Shown: positions 32,319-41,388, counted from the stretch's first letter. The stretch: 64,000 bases of DNA from Planctomycetota bacterium (GCA_016208685.1 JACQXM010000014.1:1-64000); one strand, 5' to 3'. Numbers and translations are program-made. Notes: a model not told the origin generated them from the letters alone.

Positions 32319-33851
32319 TTAGCGCGTGTTCCGGAACCAGACCAAGGCGTCGTTCGTCAAGCCGCTCAAACCGCTACGGTCCAGCGTCACCACGACGTCG
32401 TTGAGACCGTCGCCGTCGAGGTCCACCACCACCAGCGAGTTCATGGAAGTGGAATTGCCGACTTCCTCGGGCGCGACGTTGGGATCGGTCGTTGCCGGGT
32501 CGTTGTCGCCCGTATCGGCGGGTTGATCGTCGATGATGAGGTTCTCCGTCCACTGGTCGTAGAGGGTTGGGGCCGACTGCGAGTCAAACCAGGACAGGCC
32601 GCCTTGAGCGGTGGCGATCGCCTCCACCTGGCCGTCGCCGGTGAGGTCCCCGAGCGCCGTCGCTTCCGGCGTCCGTTCGACGTACTCCGCAAGGGTGTAG
32701 ACCTGCCAGGGAACGGCGCGGACCGGCGCCGTGGTGGCGCCTTCCGGTCCCTTGAGCCATTGCAGTACCCGACCATTGGTTGATCGCACCAAGACATCCA
32801 GCCTGCCGTCCCGGTCCATGTCGGCAAGCTTCACGGTGTCCGCGCCGGTGGCGATCTGCGCCACGGTGCCGGTCTGCCATTGCCCGTCGCTGATGTGGAA
32901 ATCGTCCGGCACATCCACGGCCGGGTTGCGGTACCAGCGCACGTTCATAGTCTGTGCCTCGGGATAGGCCGCGACCACGTCCAGGTCACCATCGCGATCG
33001 ATGTCACCCAGAGCAACGCCCTTGAGGGCCGTGCCCTTGGGGAAGGAATCAGGAATAGCCAGCGCCGCCCAGGTGCCGTCGCGCGCCGGACCGGGTCCGC
33101 CGTTGGTGAACACCACTGCCGCGAAGGTGCCCTCGGTGCCGCAATCGGAGTTCAGCGCCGCCACGATGTCCATGTCGGAATCACCGTCCATGTCCCCGAC
33201 GGCCATGCCGGTGTAGCCGCCGACATCCGGCGCCGTCGCCGAATCGCCGGTGCCTTGCAAAAACGCGGCGCCGATGTCCACCTCTTCCCATGCCAGGGCC
33301 TGATTCGTGGCGTCGTGATCCGCGGGACCGAAGTAAACCAGGATCAGCCCGCTCAGGCCGTCCGGCGCGACGGCGGAGTCCAGGCAGCCCGGCCCCTCCA
33401 GAAGCGTCTCCTTCACGAGCACCGCAACATCCAGCGCATCGTCCTGGTCGAAGTCCGTTATCGCCAGGCCCGCAACCGCTACGACCGGAATGTTCCCCGC
33501 CAGCGTAACGGTCTCGAAGCTGACGGCACCGGCGGCATTGCGTCGCTGGAGGTGCACCTGCACCGGCTGTGATTGATTCCAGGCGGACACCAGGTCCATG
33601 AGGCCGTCGGCGTTGACGTCTTCAGCAACCACGAACTGCGGGCCGGCGGAATCCTCGCTGCGCGGATCGACCTGTATGGCCTGGAAGAAGCTCAGCGTTC
33701 GGCCGGAGGTCAGAAAGTCCGTAATGGCTCCGGCGCCCCCTCCACCCGCCGGCGCGACGCCGTAGTCGCCGCGACAGCCCGAAATGACCGCGCCTGCGAT
33801 GGCACCGATCGCCGCCACACCCGATACCGCCAAGCAAAGTCGACGCTTCAT
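32319..33851 (-). CDS. FG-GAP/VCBS-repeat lipoprotein
   Basis: Repeated DxDxDGxxDVV motifs (DMDGDSDMDIVAAL, DIDRDGDLDVVAAY, DMDRDGRLDVLVRS, DLDGDGLNDVVVTL); N-term AVISGCRG lipobox. Confidence 0.88.
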   Translation of the reverse strand: MKRRLCLAVSGVAAIGAIAGAVISGCRGDYGVAPAGGGGAGAITDFLTSGRTLSFFQAIQVDPRSEDSAGPQFVVAEDVNADGLMDLVSAWNQSQPVQVHLQRRNAAGAVSFETVTLAGNIPVVAVAGLAITDFDQDDALDVAVLVKETLLEGPGCLDSAVAPDGLSGLILVYFGPADHDATNQALAWEEVDIGAAFLQGTGDSATAPDVGGYTGMAVGDMDGDSDMDIVAALNSDCGTEGTFAAVVFTNGGPGPARDGTWAALAIPDSFPKGTALKGVALGDIDRDGDLDVVAAYPEAQTMNVRWYRNPAVDVPDDFHISDGQWQTGTVAQIATGADTVKLADMDRDGRLDVLVRSTNGRVLQWLKGPEGATTAPVRAVPWQVYTLAEYVERTPEATALGDLTGDGQVEAIATAQGGLSWFDSQSAPTLYDQWTENLIIDDQPADTGDNDPATTDPNVAPEEVGNSTSMNSLVVVDLDGDGLNDVVVTLDRSGLSGLTNDALVWFRNTR

Positions 33852-34304
33852 GGGACTTCGTCCTCGAACGTTCGTTGTCGATCAATCCGCGCGGATGGAT
33901 ACCGCCCTTGGTTATCGGCACGGGATGAAGCGGCCTTTGGCTTCTGGGACCGGCCCGCTTGGCATTGTTCGCCCGACGCTCGGGCGGGCCTTCCACGCGG
34001 GGTTATCAGCCCGTGGAGACGTAGGTCTGTGTCGATGGCATGCAGCTCGCGCGCCCTCGTCCGAAAGAGGGGCCTTGCGTCATCCCACTCCAGCCGCGCG
34101 CCAACCTGCGGCGCGAGCGTCCGACGTTGTGCCGGCAAAGGCTCGCGCGGGCCATCATGATGTCCGATAACGCCCCAGTGTGTTGCCGGCGTGGCGCTCT
34201 CGCGACGCCGGGCGCGGGTGGCGCCGGATCGGGCGCATAGGGAAACTAGTCGTAGACAGGTTGGAGGTCAGACGCCGGGAGAGCCCGCGCCGGGCTGCCG
34301 CGGC

Positions 34305-35150
34305 CTAATGGTGCGTGAAGTAGCCGATAATCATCTCGTGCACCTCAATGGTGTTGTAGACCACGAGGGCGCGATTGTTGAAGAGCTCGATGCGGCCGGG
34401 GCCGCTCTGCGTGCCGGCATCGGCCCCTTCGCCGCCCCAGGTTTCCGGAGCCACGGTGCGCATGATGGTGCGGCGCAAAGCCTCAAGCCGCTCCTTGACT
34501 TCGTCTTCCTCTTCTTCCAGGTCTTGCTGCGAGCTGCCGCCTCCGCTGCCGCCGAACACGCTCTGGCTGCTTCCGCCGCCACCGCCGCTGCCGCTGTTAC
34601 GTCCGGCCTGCTGCAAGTCGATCGTGGGGGCGCTGCGACCGAAGTCAGGCACCTGGAAGACTACGTCTGTGACGACATAGACCCGCTCGTAAAGCTTGCG
34701 ATCGAAATCCGCCCTGGCAGAGATTTGCAGCTTGTCCTCCATGGCGTGGTAGGTGACGCGCCCTTCTTCGGCAAGCTGGTCCATCACCTCGTTCAGCACA
34801 TCGGCGACCGTGCTGTTCCTCAGTTGCAAAGTGACGGTCTTCTCCGCGTCCACACCCTCGCCGCTTAAGACCCGCCAGCGGGGAAGGACATTCACGCGGT
34901 CCTCCGCCTGATCGCGCAGCCACGTGATGACTTCGTCGAAGGTAATGTCCGTCCAATCTACCTTGTCCACGCGCTTGCGCAGCAGCTCGGCCGCGGTGTT
35001 TTCCGAAGCAACACGCGGACGCACGGCCCTGGAACTCGCCGACGGCTCGCGCTTGGCGTCCTCGCCCTTGCCTTCCGTCTGCGCCAAAGCCCAGCCGTAG
35101 CTAGCTGCCAACACCCCCACCGCCGTCAGGATCGTCTTTCGCGTTGCCAT
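34305..35150 (-). CDS. Secretin-associated (STN-like) domain protein with Gly/Ser linker
   Basis: DITFDEVITWLRDQAEDRVNVLPRW...VTLQLRNSTVADVLNEVMDQLAEEGRVTYHAMEDKLQIS; start at ATG 35150 before signal peptide. Confidence 0.6.
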   Translation of the reverse strand: MATRKTILTAVGVLAASYGWALAQTEGKGEDAKREPSASSRAVRPRVASENTAAELLRKRVDKVDWTDITFDEVITWLRDQAEDRVNVLPRWRVLSGEGVDAEKTVTLQLRNSTVADVLNEVMDQLAEEGRVTYHAMEDKLQISARADFDRKLYERVYVVTDVVFQVPDFGRSAPTIDLQQAGRNSGSGGGGGSSQSVFGGSGGGSSQQDLEEEEDEVKERLEALRRTIMRTVAPETWGGEGADAGTQSGPGRIELFNNRALVVYNTIEVHEMIIGYFTHH

Positions 35151-35482
35151 CACTCGCACCTTCTCGAACAAGTCCGCCACTAACGCATTGTCGTCTGTCG
35201 CGGGGCGACAGTCCACGCCGCGACGACCCACCCCGTCCGGAATCGGCCGCACGGTAACCGTTGCCACGCGGAGCGCACACTTCCGATAAGATTATACCGT
35301 CCCCGCGACCGGAAGTACAAGCGCCCCCCGCCGGCGAACTGGGGGACTTCGCGACCGTCACGGAAACCCGCGCCGGCCGGTACCGGGCGGGCCCGCGCGG
35401 GTTGACGCCGGCAGTAAGATCGGTGTCATAGGCCGCCGCGCCGTTGTGATTTCCCGCGCCCGGCGCCGCACGAGGAGGCACC

Positions 35483-37270
35483 TTGGCCACAGCCGCTCTC
35501 AAGCCCGGCCCCGGCGCTGCCAACACCCCTGCAACCGGTACGTGTAACGTCGCCCGGTACCTGCCGGCGATGGCCGCCGCCGTGCCCCACCAGCCGGCCG
35601 TGATCGTCACCCGGCGGCGCGATGCCACCGGCCGCGCGGAGTACGACTCGCTGACCTTCGCCGGGCTGGAGGCACGTTCCAATTCCTACGCCCGCGGGCT
35701 TGGCGAAGCCGGTCTGCAGCGGGGCATGCGTGTGCTGCTCATGGTGCGCCCGGGCTTCGAGTTCATCGGCCTGGTGTTCGCGCTGTTCAAGCTGGGGGCC
35801 GCCCCGGTGTTGATCGATCCGGGGATGGGGGTCGCACGGTTGCTGGACTGCATCCGCGGCGTGGACGTGCAGGCGTTCATCGGAATTCCGGCGGCCCAGG
35901 TGCTGCGTGTCCTTCGCCCCGCGGCATTCCGAGGCGTGCGGATCGTCATCACCGTCGGGCGGCGCTGGGGATGGGGCGGGAAAACACTCGAAGAACTGTG
36001 CGGTGGCGGCGCGCCGGGGCAAACCGGCCGCTCGAGTGCGTCGCCGGTGGCTTCGCAGGCCTTCCCCGTCGCCGAGACCCCGCCCCACGACACCGCCGCC
36101 ATCCTCTTTACCTCGGGGAGCACCGGACCGGCCAAAGGCGTGGTCTACGAGCACGGGATGTTCGACGCCCAGGTGCGCATGATCCAATCACACTATGACA
36201 TCCGACCGGGCGAAGTGGACCTCCCCGCCTTCCCGCTATTCGCTCTGTTCAGCACCGCGATGGGCATGACTTGCGTGATCCCCGAGATGGACCCCTCGCA
36301 TCCGGCGCGCGTGGACCCGGCGAAGATCGTCGCGGCAATCCGCGATCATCGGGTCACGAACACCTTCGGGTCGCCAGCGATCTGGAAGCGCGTGGCACCC
36401 TACTGTCTGGAGCGTGGGATTTCGCTGCCCACGCTGCGGCGCGTGCTGATTGCCGGCGCGGCCGTCCCCTGGCAGGTCATCGAACAACTGCGCGCCGTGC
36501 TGGCTCCCGGTGCGGACGTGCACACGCCGTACGGCGCCACGGAGGCGCTGCCCCTGTGTTCGATCAGCGGCGGCGAGCTCTTTGCCCCCGGCGGCGCGGC
36601 GCACGTGCCGGACGCGGGCCTGGACGGCAGTTGCTCGGCCGCGGCCCGCAAAGGCGCCGGCACCTGTGTAGGCAGGCCGCTTCCAGGCGTCGAAGTGCGC
36701 GTGATTCGAATCAGCGACGCGCCGATCACACAGTGGTCGGACGACCTTCTGGTTCCCGACGGCACCATCGGAGAGCTGGTCGCCGGCGGGCCCATCGTCA
36801 CGCGTCAGTACCACGGCCAGCCGGGGGCCACCGCCGCGGCCAAGATCGCCGACGGTGACACGATCTGGCACCGCATGGGCGACGTAGGCTATCGCGACGC
36901 CGCGGGCCGTTTGTGGTTTTGCGGCCGGAAAGCCCAGCGGCTCACGTCCACGGAAGGCACGTTGTTCGCCGATCAATGCGAGGCGGTATTCAACGAACAT
37001 CCCGAAGTCGCCCGTTCCGCGCTGGTAGGTGTGGGACCGCCCGGCGCGCAGCAACCGGTGATCATCATCGAGCCCAAGCCCGGTTGCTTCCCGCGTGGCG
37101 GGCGCCGCGCGCGATTCCGCGAGGAGATTCACACGCTGGCGCGGGCCAATCCCCTGACGGTCTCCATCACGCAAGTGCTCTTTCGCGGTTCGTTCCCGGT
37201 GGACGTCCGTCACAACGTCAAGATCAACCGCGAGGAACTGGCGCGCTGGGCCGCAAGGCGGGTTCGATGA
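35483..37270 (+). CDS. oleC: OleC-like acyl-AMP ligase (beta-lactone synthetase family)
   Basis: LFTSGSTGPAKGVVYEHGMF AMP-binding motif and GAAPVLIDPGMG typical of OleC-type ligases; TTG start with GAGGAGG upstream. Confidence 0.8.
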   Translation: MATAALKPGPGAANTPATGTCNVARYLPAMAAAVPHQPAVIVTRRRDATGRAEYDSLTFAGLEARSNSYARGLGEAGLQRGMRVLLMVRPGFEFIGLVFALFKLGAAPVLIDPGMGVARLLDCIRGVDVQAFIGIPAAQVLRVLRPAAFRGVRIVITVGRRWGWGGKTLEELCGGGAPGQTGRSSASPVASQAFPVAETPPHDTAAILFTSGSTGPAKGVVYEHGMFDAQVRMIQSHYDIRPGEVDLPAFPLFALFSTAMGMTCVIPEMDPSHPARVDPAKIVAAIRDHRVTNTFGSPAIWKRVAPYCLERGISLPTLRRVLIAGAAVPWQVIEQLRAVLAPGADVHTPYGATEALPLCSISGGELFAPGGAAHVPDAGLDGSCSAAARKGAGTCVGRPLPGVEVRVIRISDAPITQWSDDLLVPDGTIGELVAGGPIVTRQYHGQPGATAAAKIADGDTIWHRMGDVGYRDAAGRLWFCGRKAQRLTSTEGTLFADQCEAVFNEHPEVARSALVGVGPPGAQQPVIIIEPKPGCFPRGGRRARFREEIHTLARANPLTVSITQVLFRGSFPVDVRHNVKINREELARWAARRVR

Positions 37271-38262
37271 AGGCCCTGGTCACCGGCGGCGGCGGGTTTC
37301 TCGGTACGCGCATCGTGCAGATGCTCGTCGCGCGCGGTGACACCGTGACGGTGTTGGGCCGCGGCCGGTACCCGCACCACGAACGCGCCGGCGTGCCGAG
37401 CCTCCAGACCGACATCAACGACGCGGCGGCCGTTCAGCGCGCCTGCCGGGACATGGACGTCGTTTTCCACGTCGCCGCCCTGGCCGGCATTTGGGGCAAG
37501 CCGCGGACGTTCTGGGACACCAACGTCAGCGGAACGCGGACGGTTATCGACGCCTGCCGCTCCTGCGGCGTGCCTAAGCTCGTATTCACCAGCTCGCCCA
37601 GCGTCGTCTTCGGCAACCGCGAACTATGCGGCGTCGACGAGTCCGAGCCCTACCCCGCGCGCTTCCTGGCTGACTACCCCCGGTCTAAGGCGGCGGCGGA
37701 ACAATTGGTCCTGGCAGCGAACGGGGATGGGCTTTCCACCGTCGCCCTTCGGCCACACCTGATCTTCGGACCGGGCGATCCGCACATCCTGCCGCGGATC
37801 GTCGCGCGGGCACGCGCCGGACAGCTCCTGCAGGTCGGGGACGGGACGAACCTGGTGGATATCACCTACGTCGATAACGCGGCGGAGGCACACCTGCGGG
37901 CTGCCGATGCGCTGAGCCCCGACTCCGCGTGCGCCGGGCGCGCCTATTTCATCAGCCAGGGCGAGCCGGTCCGGCTCTGGCAGTGGATCAACGGCGTGCT
38001 GGAAGGGCTGGGCGTCCCCTCGGTGACGCGGCACGTTTCTCCGCGCCTGGCCTATGGCGTGGGGGCGGCGATGGAGGTCTGGCATCGGCTGACACGATCA
38101 GCACGGGAGCCACGGATGACGCGATTCCTGGCCCTTCAACTGGCGCACTCACACTACTTCAACATCTCCGCCGCCCGCCGCGACCTGGGCTACGTGCCGC
38201 GGGTTTCCACCGCGGATGCGACCGATGCCACCGTTGAGTGGCTGCGAACGCAAGGTCCCTGA
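37267..38262 (+). CDS. oleD: OleD-like NAD(P)-dependent 3-beta-hydroxysteroid dehydrogenase family protein
   Basis: MKALVTGGGGFLGTRIVQMLVARGDTVTVLGRG, YPRSKAAAE; ATGA overlap with oleC-like gene. Confidence 0.8.
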   Translation: MKALVTGGGGFLGTRIVQMLVARGDTVTVLGRGRYPHHERAGVPSLQTDINDAAAVQRACRDMDVVFHVAALAGIWGKPRTFWDTNVSGTRTVIDACRSCGVPKLVFTSSPSVVFGNRELCGVDESEPYPARFLADYPRSKAAAEQLVLAANGDGLSTVALRPHLIFGPGDPHILPRIVARARAGQLLQVGDGTNLVDITYVDNAAEAHLRAADALSPDSACAGRAYFISQGEPVRLWQWINGVLEGLGVPSVTRHVSPRLAYGVGAAMEVWHRLTRSAREPRMTRFLALQLAHSHYFNISAARRDLGYVPRVSTADATDATVEWLRTQGP

Positions 38263-38491
38263 CCCGTGCGGACCGACGATGCGGGAAGCCCGCCGTGGTG
38301 TGCCTGCGGCCACCGTGCGAGGCGCGCCGAAACGGGAAGCTACCGGCGAAGCGGGGCTCGGGGGCGGGAATCGAACCGCGCCGCCCGTCCTTCGGCCGTG
38401 ATCCGCACGTCTGCCGCCGGCACGAGCGCGGGCTCGTTTACGACACGGGCTTTTGCGATCGACGGTTTTTCAGTCGGGGCGCGGCCGACGG

Positions 38492-39133
38492 TCAACCACC
38501 GCCGGCACCGAGTTTGAGCCGTCGTGCAATGCCGGCCACATGACGGCCCTGGAAGCGGGCGATGGTCAGTTCGTTTTCGCTCGGCTGACGCTTTCCATCC
38601 GAACCGGCCAGCGTCGAGGCGCCGTACGGCGTACCGCCGGTGATCTCGTTCATATTGGTCAGGCCCGGCTCAGAGTAGGGCACGCCGACGATGATCATGC
38701 CGTGGTGCAGCAGGGTCGTATGAAAGCTGGTGATGGTGGTTTCCTGTCCGCCGTGCTGGGTGCCGGTGCTGGTGAACACGCTGCCGATCTTGCCGATGAG
38801 GGCACCCTTGGCCCACAACCCGCCGGTTTGATCCAGGAAGTTGCGCATCTGGGCGCACATGTTTCCGAACCGCGTGGGCGTGCCGAAGATGATGGCGTCG
38901 GCCTCCGCGAGCTGCGACGGTTGGGCGACGGGCACGTGCGCGAACGCCGCCCGCGTCGCCTTGGCCCCGGTGCGTTCGAGCGCGTCCTCAGGGACGAGTT
39001 CCGGCACCTGCATGACGGACACCTGCGTATCGGGCACCTCGCGCGCTCCCGCTGCGATTGCCTCGGCGAGGGCATGCACGTGGCCGTACATGCTATAGAA
39101 AACGACTTGTATCCTCGTTTGGTCAGCGCGCAT
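38492..39133 (-). CDS. wrbA: NAD(P)H:quinone oxidoreductase, type IV (WrbA)
   Basis: [63 protein letters not shown]. Confidence 0.95.
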   Translation of the reverse strand: MRADQTRIQVVFYSMYGHVHALAEAIAAGAREVPDTQVSVMQVPELVPEDALERTGAKATRAAFAHVPVAQPSQLAEADAIIFGTPTRFGNMCAQMRNFLDQTGGLWAKGALIGKIGSVFTSTGTQHGGQETTITSFHTTLLHHGMIIVGVPYSEPGLTNMNEITGGTPYGASTLAGSDGKRQPSENELTIARFQGRHVAGIARRLKLGAGGG

Positions 39134-39198
39134 CGTGCGAGGACCATACCGCCCGGCCACCTACCTTGGCAAGCCGGCTTTCGCCCGCTTTTCGTTAC

Positions 39199-39375
39199 GC
39201 GCTGCTCGTGCGAGATTCCTAGCGGCGCTGCTCGTGCGAGATTCCTATCTCGCACGCGCGAGGCGGGGATTCCCGCCCCTGGTCTCGGGAAAGGATTCCC
39301 GGAGGCTTGGGTGCGAGAGAGGATTCTCGCACCAGCGATACCCAGACCCCGGCGCACCGGGACTCGCACCAGCGA
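39199..39375. repeat. Array of hairpins and short direct repeats between wrbA and the RT gene
   Basis: Direct repeat GCGCTGCTCGTGCGAGATTCCTA at 39199-39221 and 39225-39247; hairpins 39233-39256 (10 bp), 39262-39277 (6 bp), 39286-39301 (6 bp), 39310-39333 (9 bp); CTCGCACCAGCGA at 39326-39338 and 39363-39375. Confidence 0.85.
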
Positions 39376-39481
39376 ATCCTCCGGCGGATCCGTGCGCAGC
39401 ACGAAGTTGAGCCACGCCGTTGGGCGATCGATCCGAGGGTTACGTCAATGCGCTTCCGAAACAGGCGCCTAGTCAGAACCA

Positions 39482-40549
39482 CTACGCTGCCGGAGAGTTG
39501 TCGCTTTTCAGGCGCCATCGGTCCCCGATTTCGCGTGGGCGGTTCCGCTTTCGCGAATTAACCCACCATTTCGCGGTAAGTGAAACGCCAACCGTCGACA
39601 GCCGGCTCCGAACAAGGCGGTCGCCTTGGCGAAGGAGGCGGGCCAGATGCCGCGCCGGACTGAATCGGAGTTGGCGAAAATAGTTGATCATTCCCACCAG
39701 TTCGGCACGTCGTGACGCGAGACCTTCAAGGGTCTCCGGACGCACGCTTCGGGCGCCGCATACGTACGATTCCGCAAGTCGCAGTCCCTTCGCGCGATGC
39801 TCTGGTACGGCGCCGACTCCACGCCGGTTGTTTACAAGCAGGTTGTGGACGCGCGGCCCGCCCCTGGTGTTTGAGTGTTGAACGCCCTTCTGCCTTCGCT
39901 TGTGCTCGCTGACACGCAGCCCGTGACCCTCGATCTCATCCTCAATGACTCGTGCAAGCGGCGTGACGGATTCGCGAGCGCCGACCGAAACGACCATGTC
40001 GTCGGCACTTCGCGTGTAGCTCCCCCCGCGTCGGCGCACGCAATGGTCAAGCCGGCGGTCGGAGTCGGCGAGGAACAGATTGAGCGCATCGCCGCTCACC
40101 GGGGCGCCGTGGGGGATGACGCCTCGATTGGTCATCAGTCTGCTCAACAGCAGTGCCGTGTCACTCCTAAAGCCCTCATCAATCAGCCTTCTCCGCAACG
40201 CCTCAGTCGGGATGGATGGGTAACAGTCCTTCACGTCACGCGTCACGATGTACTTTCGACCCACATGGTTCCCAGCGGCTGTAACGCAGGAACGCCCCCT
40301 GAGGCCGCCGTGGACGCACCTAGGGAAAGTCAGACTGCGTTGTAGGTACCGGTGGAGTCGGCGAAGGACTTTCTTGAAATCGTGGTTCGGTGGATCAATC
40401 TCGCGATGTCGCCCCTTAATGAGTTTGGGGCGTGGCGAATGGTATTGTGATTCCGTCCGCTCCGCGATTCGCCAAAGTCGACCCTCATCGACTTTGCACG
40501 CCTCAGCGATCATCGCGGGGGTTATGTCACTCGGCTTCACGCGCCCCAT
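39482..40549 (-). CDS. Retron-like reverse transcriptase (RVT_1)
   Basis: RT motifs VHGGLRGRSCVTAAGNHVG, VTRDVKDCYPSI, GVIPHGAPVSGDALNLFL, SYTRSADDMVVSV, RVHNLLVNNRRGVGAVPEHRAKGL, LVGMINYFRQL. Confidence 0.88.
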   Translation of the reverse strand: MGRVKPSDITPAMIAEACKVDEGRLWRIAERTESQYHSPRPKLIKGRHREIDPPNHDFKKVLRRLHRYLQRSLTFPRCVHGGLRGRSCVTAAGNHVGRKYIVTRDVKDCYPSIPTEALRRRLIDEGFRSDTALLLSRLMTNRGVIPHGAPVSGDALNLFLADSDRRLDHCVRRRGGSYTRSADDMVVSVGARESVTPLARVIEDEIEGHGLRVSEHKRRQKGVQHSNTRGGPRVHNLLVNNRRGVGAVPEHRAKGLRLAESYVCGARSVRPETLEGLASRRAELVGMINYFRQLRFSPARHLARLLRQGDRLVRSRLSTVGVSLTAKWWVNSRKRNRPREIGDRWRLKSDNSPAA

Positions 40550-40862
40550 CCTTGAGCAGCCGGTCCCGAAGCGTCTCCTCCGCTTCGACCAGTTTCCGAA
40601 TGGCCTGCGTCAGCTTGTGGCCGTTCGGACTGGAATTCCGCAAGGTTCCATTTGTAGGTTGTGACAATAGAATGAGCACTTCCGGAGGTACGCCCAGCGC
40701 AAGGGCGATCCGGCGAAGGACGGTTAGCGACGGTTGTCGATCCCCGCCCTCCACCAAGCTCAGGAAAGCGACGCTTACGTCGGCCTTCCGCGCCAAGTCG
40801 TTGGCCTTGAGCCGCTTGGCCTGGCGCACTATTCGAATGGCTCTGCCAATGTCCAGAGGCAT
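40527..40862 (-). CDS. XRE-family helix-turn-helix protein
   Basis: IGRAIRIVRQAKRLKANDLARKADVSVAFLSLVEGGDRQPSLTVLRRIALALGVPPEVLI; overlaps RT start by 23 nt. Confidence 0.93.
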   Translation of the reverse strand: MPLDIGRAIRIVRQAKRLKANDLARKADVSVAFLSLVEGGDRQPSLTVLRRIALALGVPPEVLILLSQPTNGTLRNSSPNGHKLTQAIRKLVEAEETLRDRLLKDGAREAE

Positions 40863-40918
40863 AACGGCAGTTCCGTACTTTCAGTCTGTAGGGACATGCG
40901 TTCCGAACGCACGCCAAT

Positions 40919-41209
40919 TCAGGATGCAAGGAGTTCATCGATTTCCGTCCAGAGTAGATCGACCAAAAGGTCAACCTTCTCCGCGATCTCGGTGGCCTCG
41001 TCCGCGTCTGCGTTCCGCCCCTTTTGGGACAACTGCTCGATGAGCAGCGTCAACGCGATCGCGTCACCCATAGACCCCGCATTGCCGGATGCGCCGACGG
41101 AAAACGCCTGGAGCTGCTTTCGAAGGCAATTCGCCTTGCGTTCCGCGAGCTGCAGGAACCTCCGGGGCGTCCAGCGCAATTCGGGCCGTGGAAAACGACG
41201 GTGTTGCAT
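40919..41209 (-). CDS. Small hypothetical protein (96 aa), first gene of the RT cassette
   Basis: ATG 41209 preceded by AGGAGGA; same strand and spacing as HTH and RT. Confidence 0.6.
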   Translation of the reverse strand: MQHRRFPRPELRWTPRRFLQLAERKANCLRKQLQAFSVGASGNAGSMGDAIALTLLIEQLSQKGRNADADEATEIAEKVDLLVDLLWTEIDELLAS

Positions 41210-41212
41210 TCA

Positions 41213-41388
41213 TCCTCCTTTCGGTTTGTGGGAAGCCGTCTCTTCCCATGCGGGTCGTATTGGACGGGGAACATCCCCGGTCCCTCGACTGGTAGCCCCA
41301 AGGGGGGCTACGTGGCGCGAGGGCAAGTCGCCTCGTCGCGCCCGACGCCCATCGGCACGCATGCGCACCGGTGAAGGGAGTAGGAGGA
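41213..41388 (-). ncRNA. Candidate structured leader RNA of the RT cassette
   Basis: Tandem hairpins 41229-41248, 41262-41283, 41292-41311, 41314-41342 with closing 7-bp complementarity between 41382-41388 and 41213-41219 (the Shine-Dalgarno). Confidence 0.4.

Noticed and set aside
38330-38420. tRNA-like T-loop GGTTCGATTCCC on the minus strand
   Set aside because: Stem arms around TTCGATT do not pair and no acceptor or anticodon arm can be drawn; unlike the clean tRNA-Arg at 57599-57672.
39482-41209. Diversity-generating retroelement or group II intron
   Set aside because: No near-identical template/variable repeat with adenine-specific mismatches was seen, and the RT lacks a maturase/endonuclease extension; only a phylogeny would settle it.
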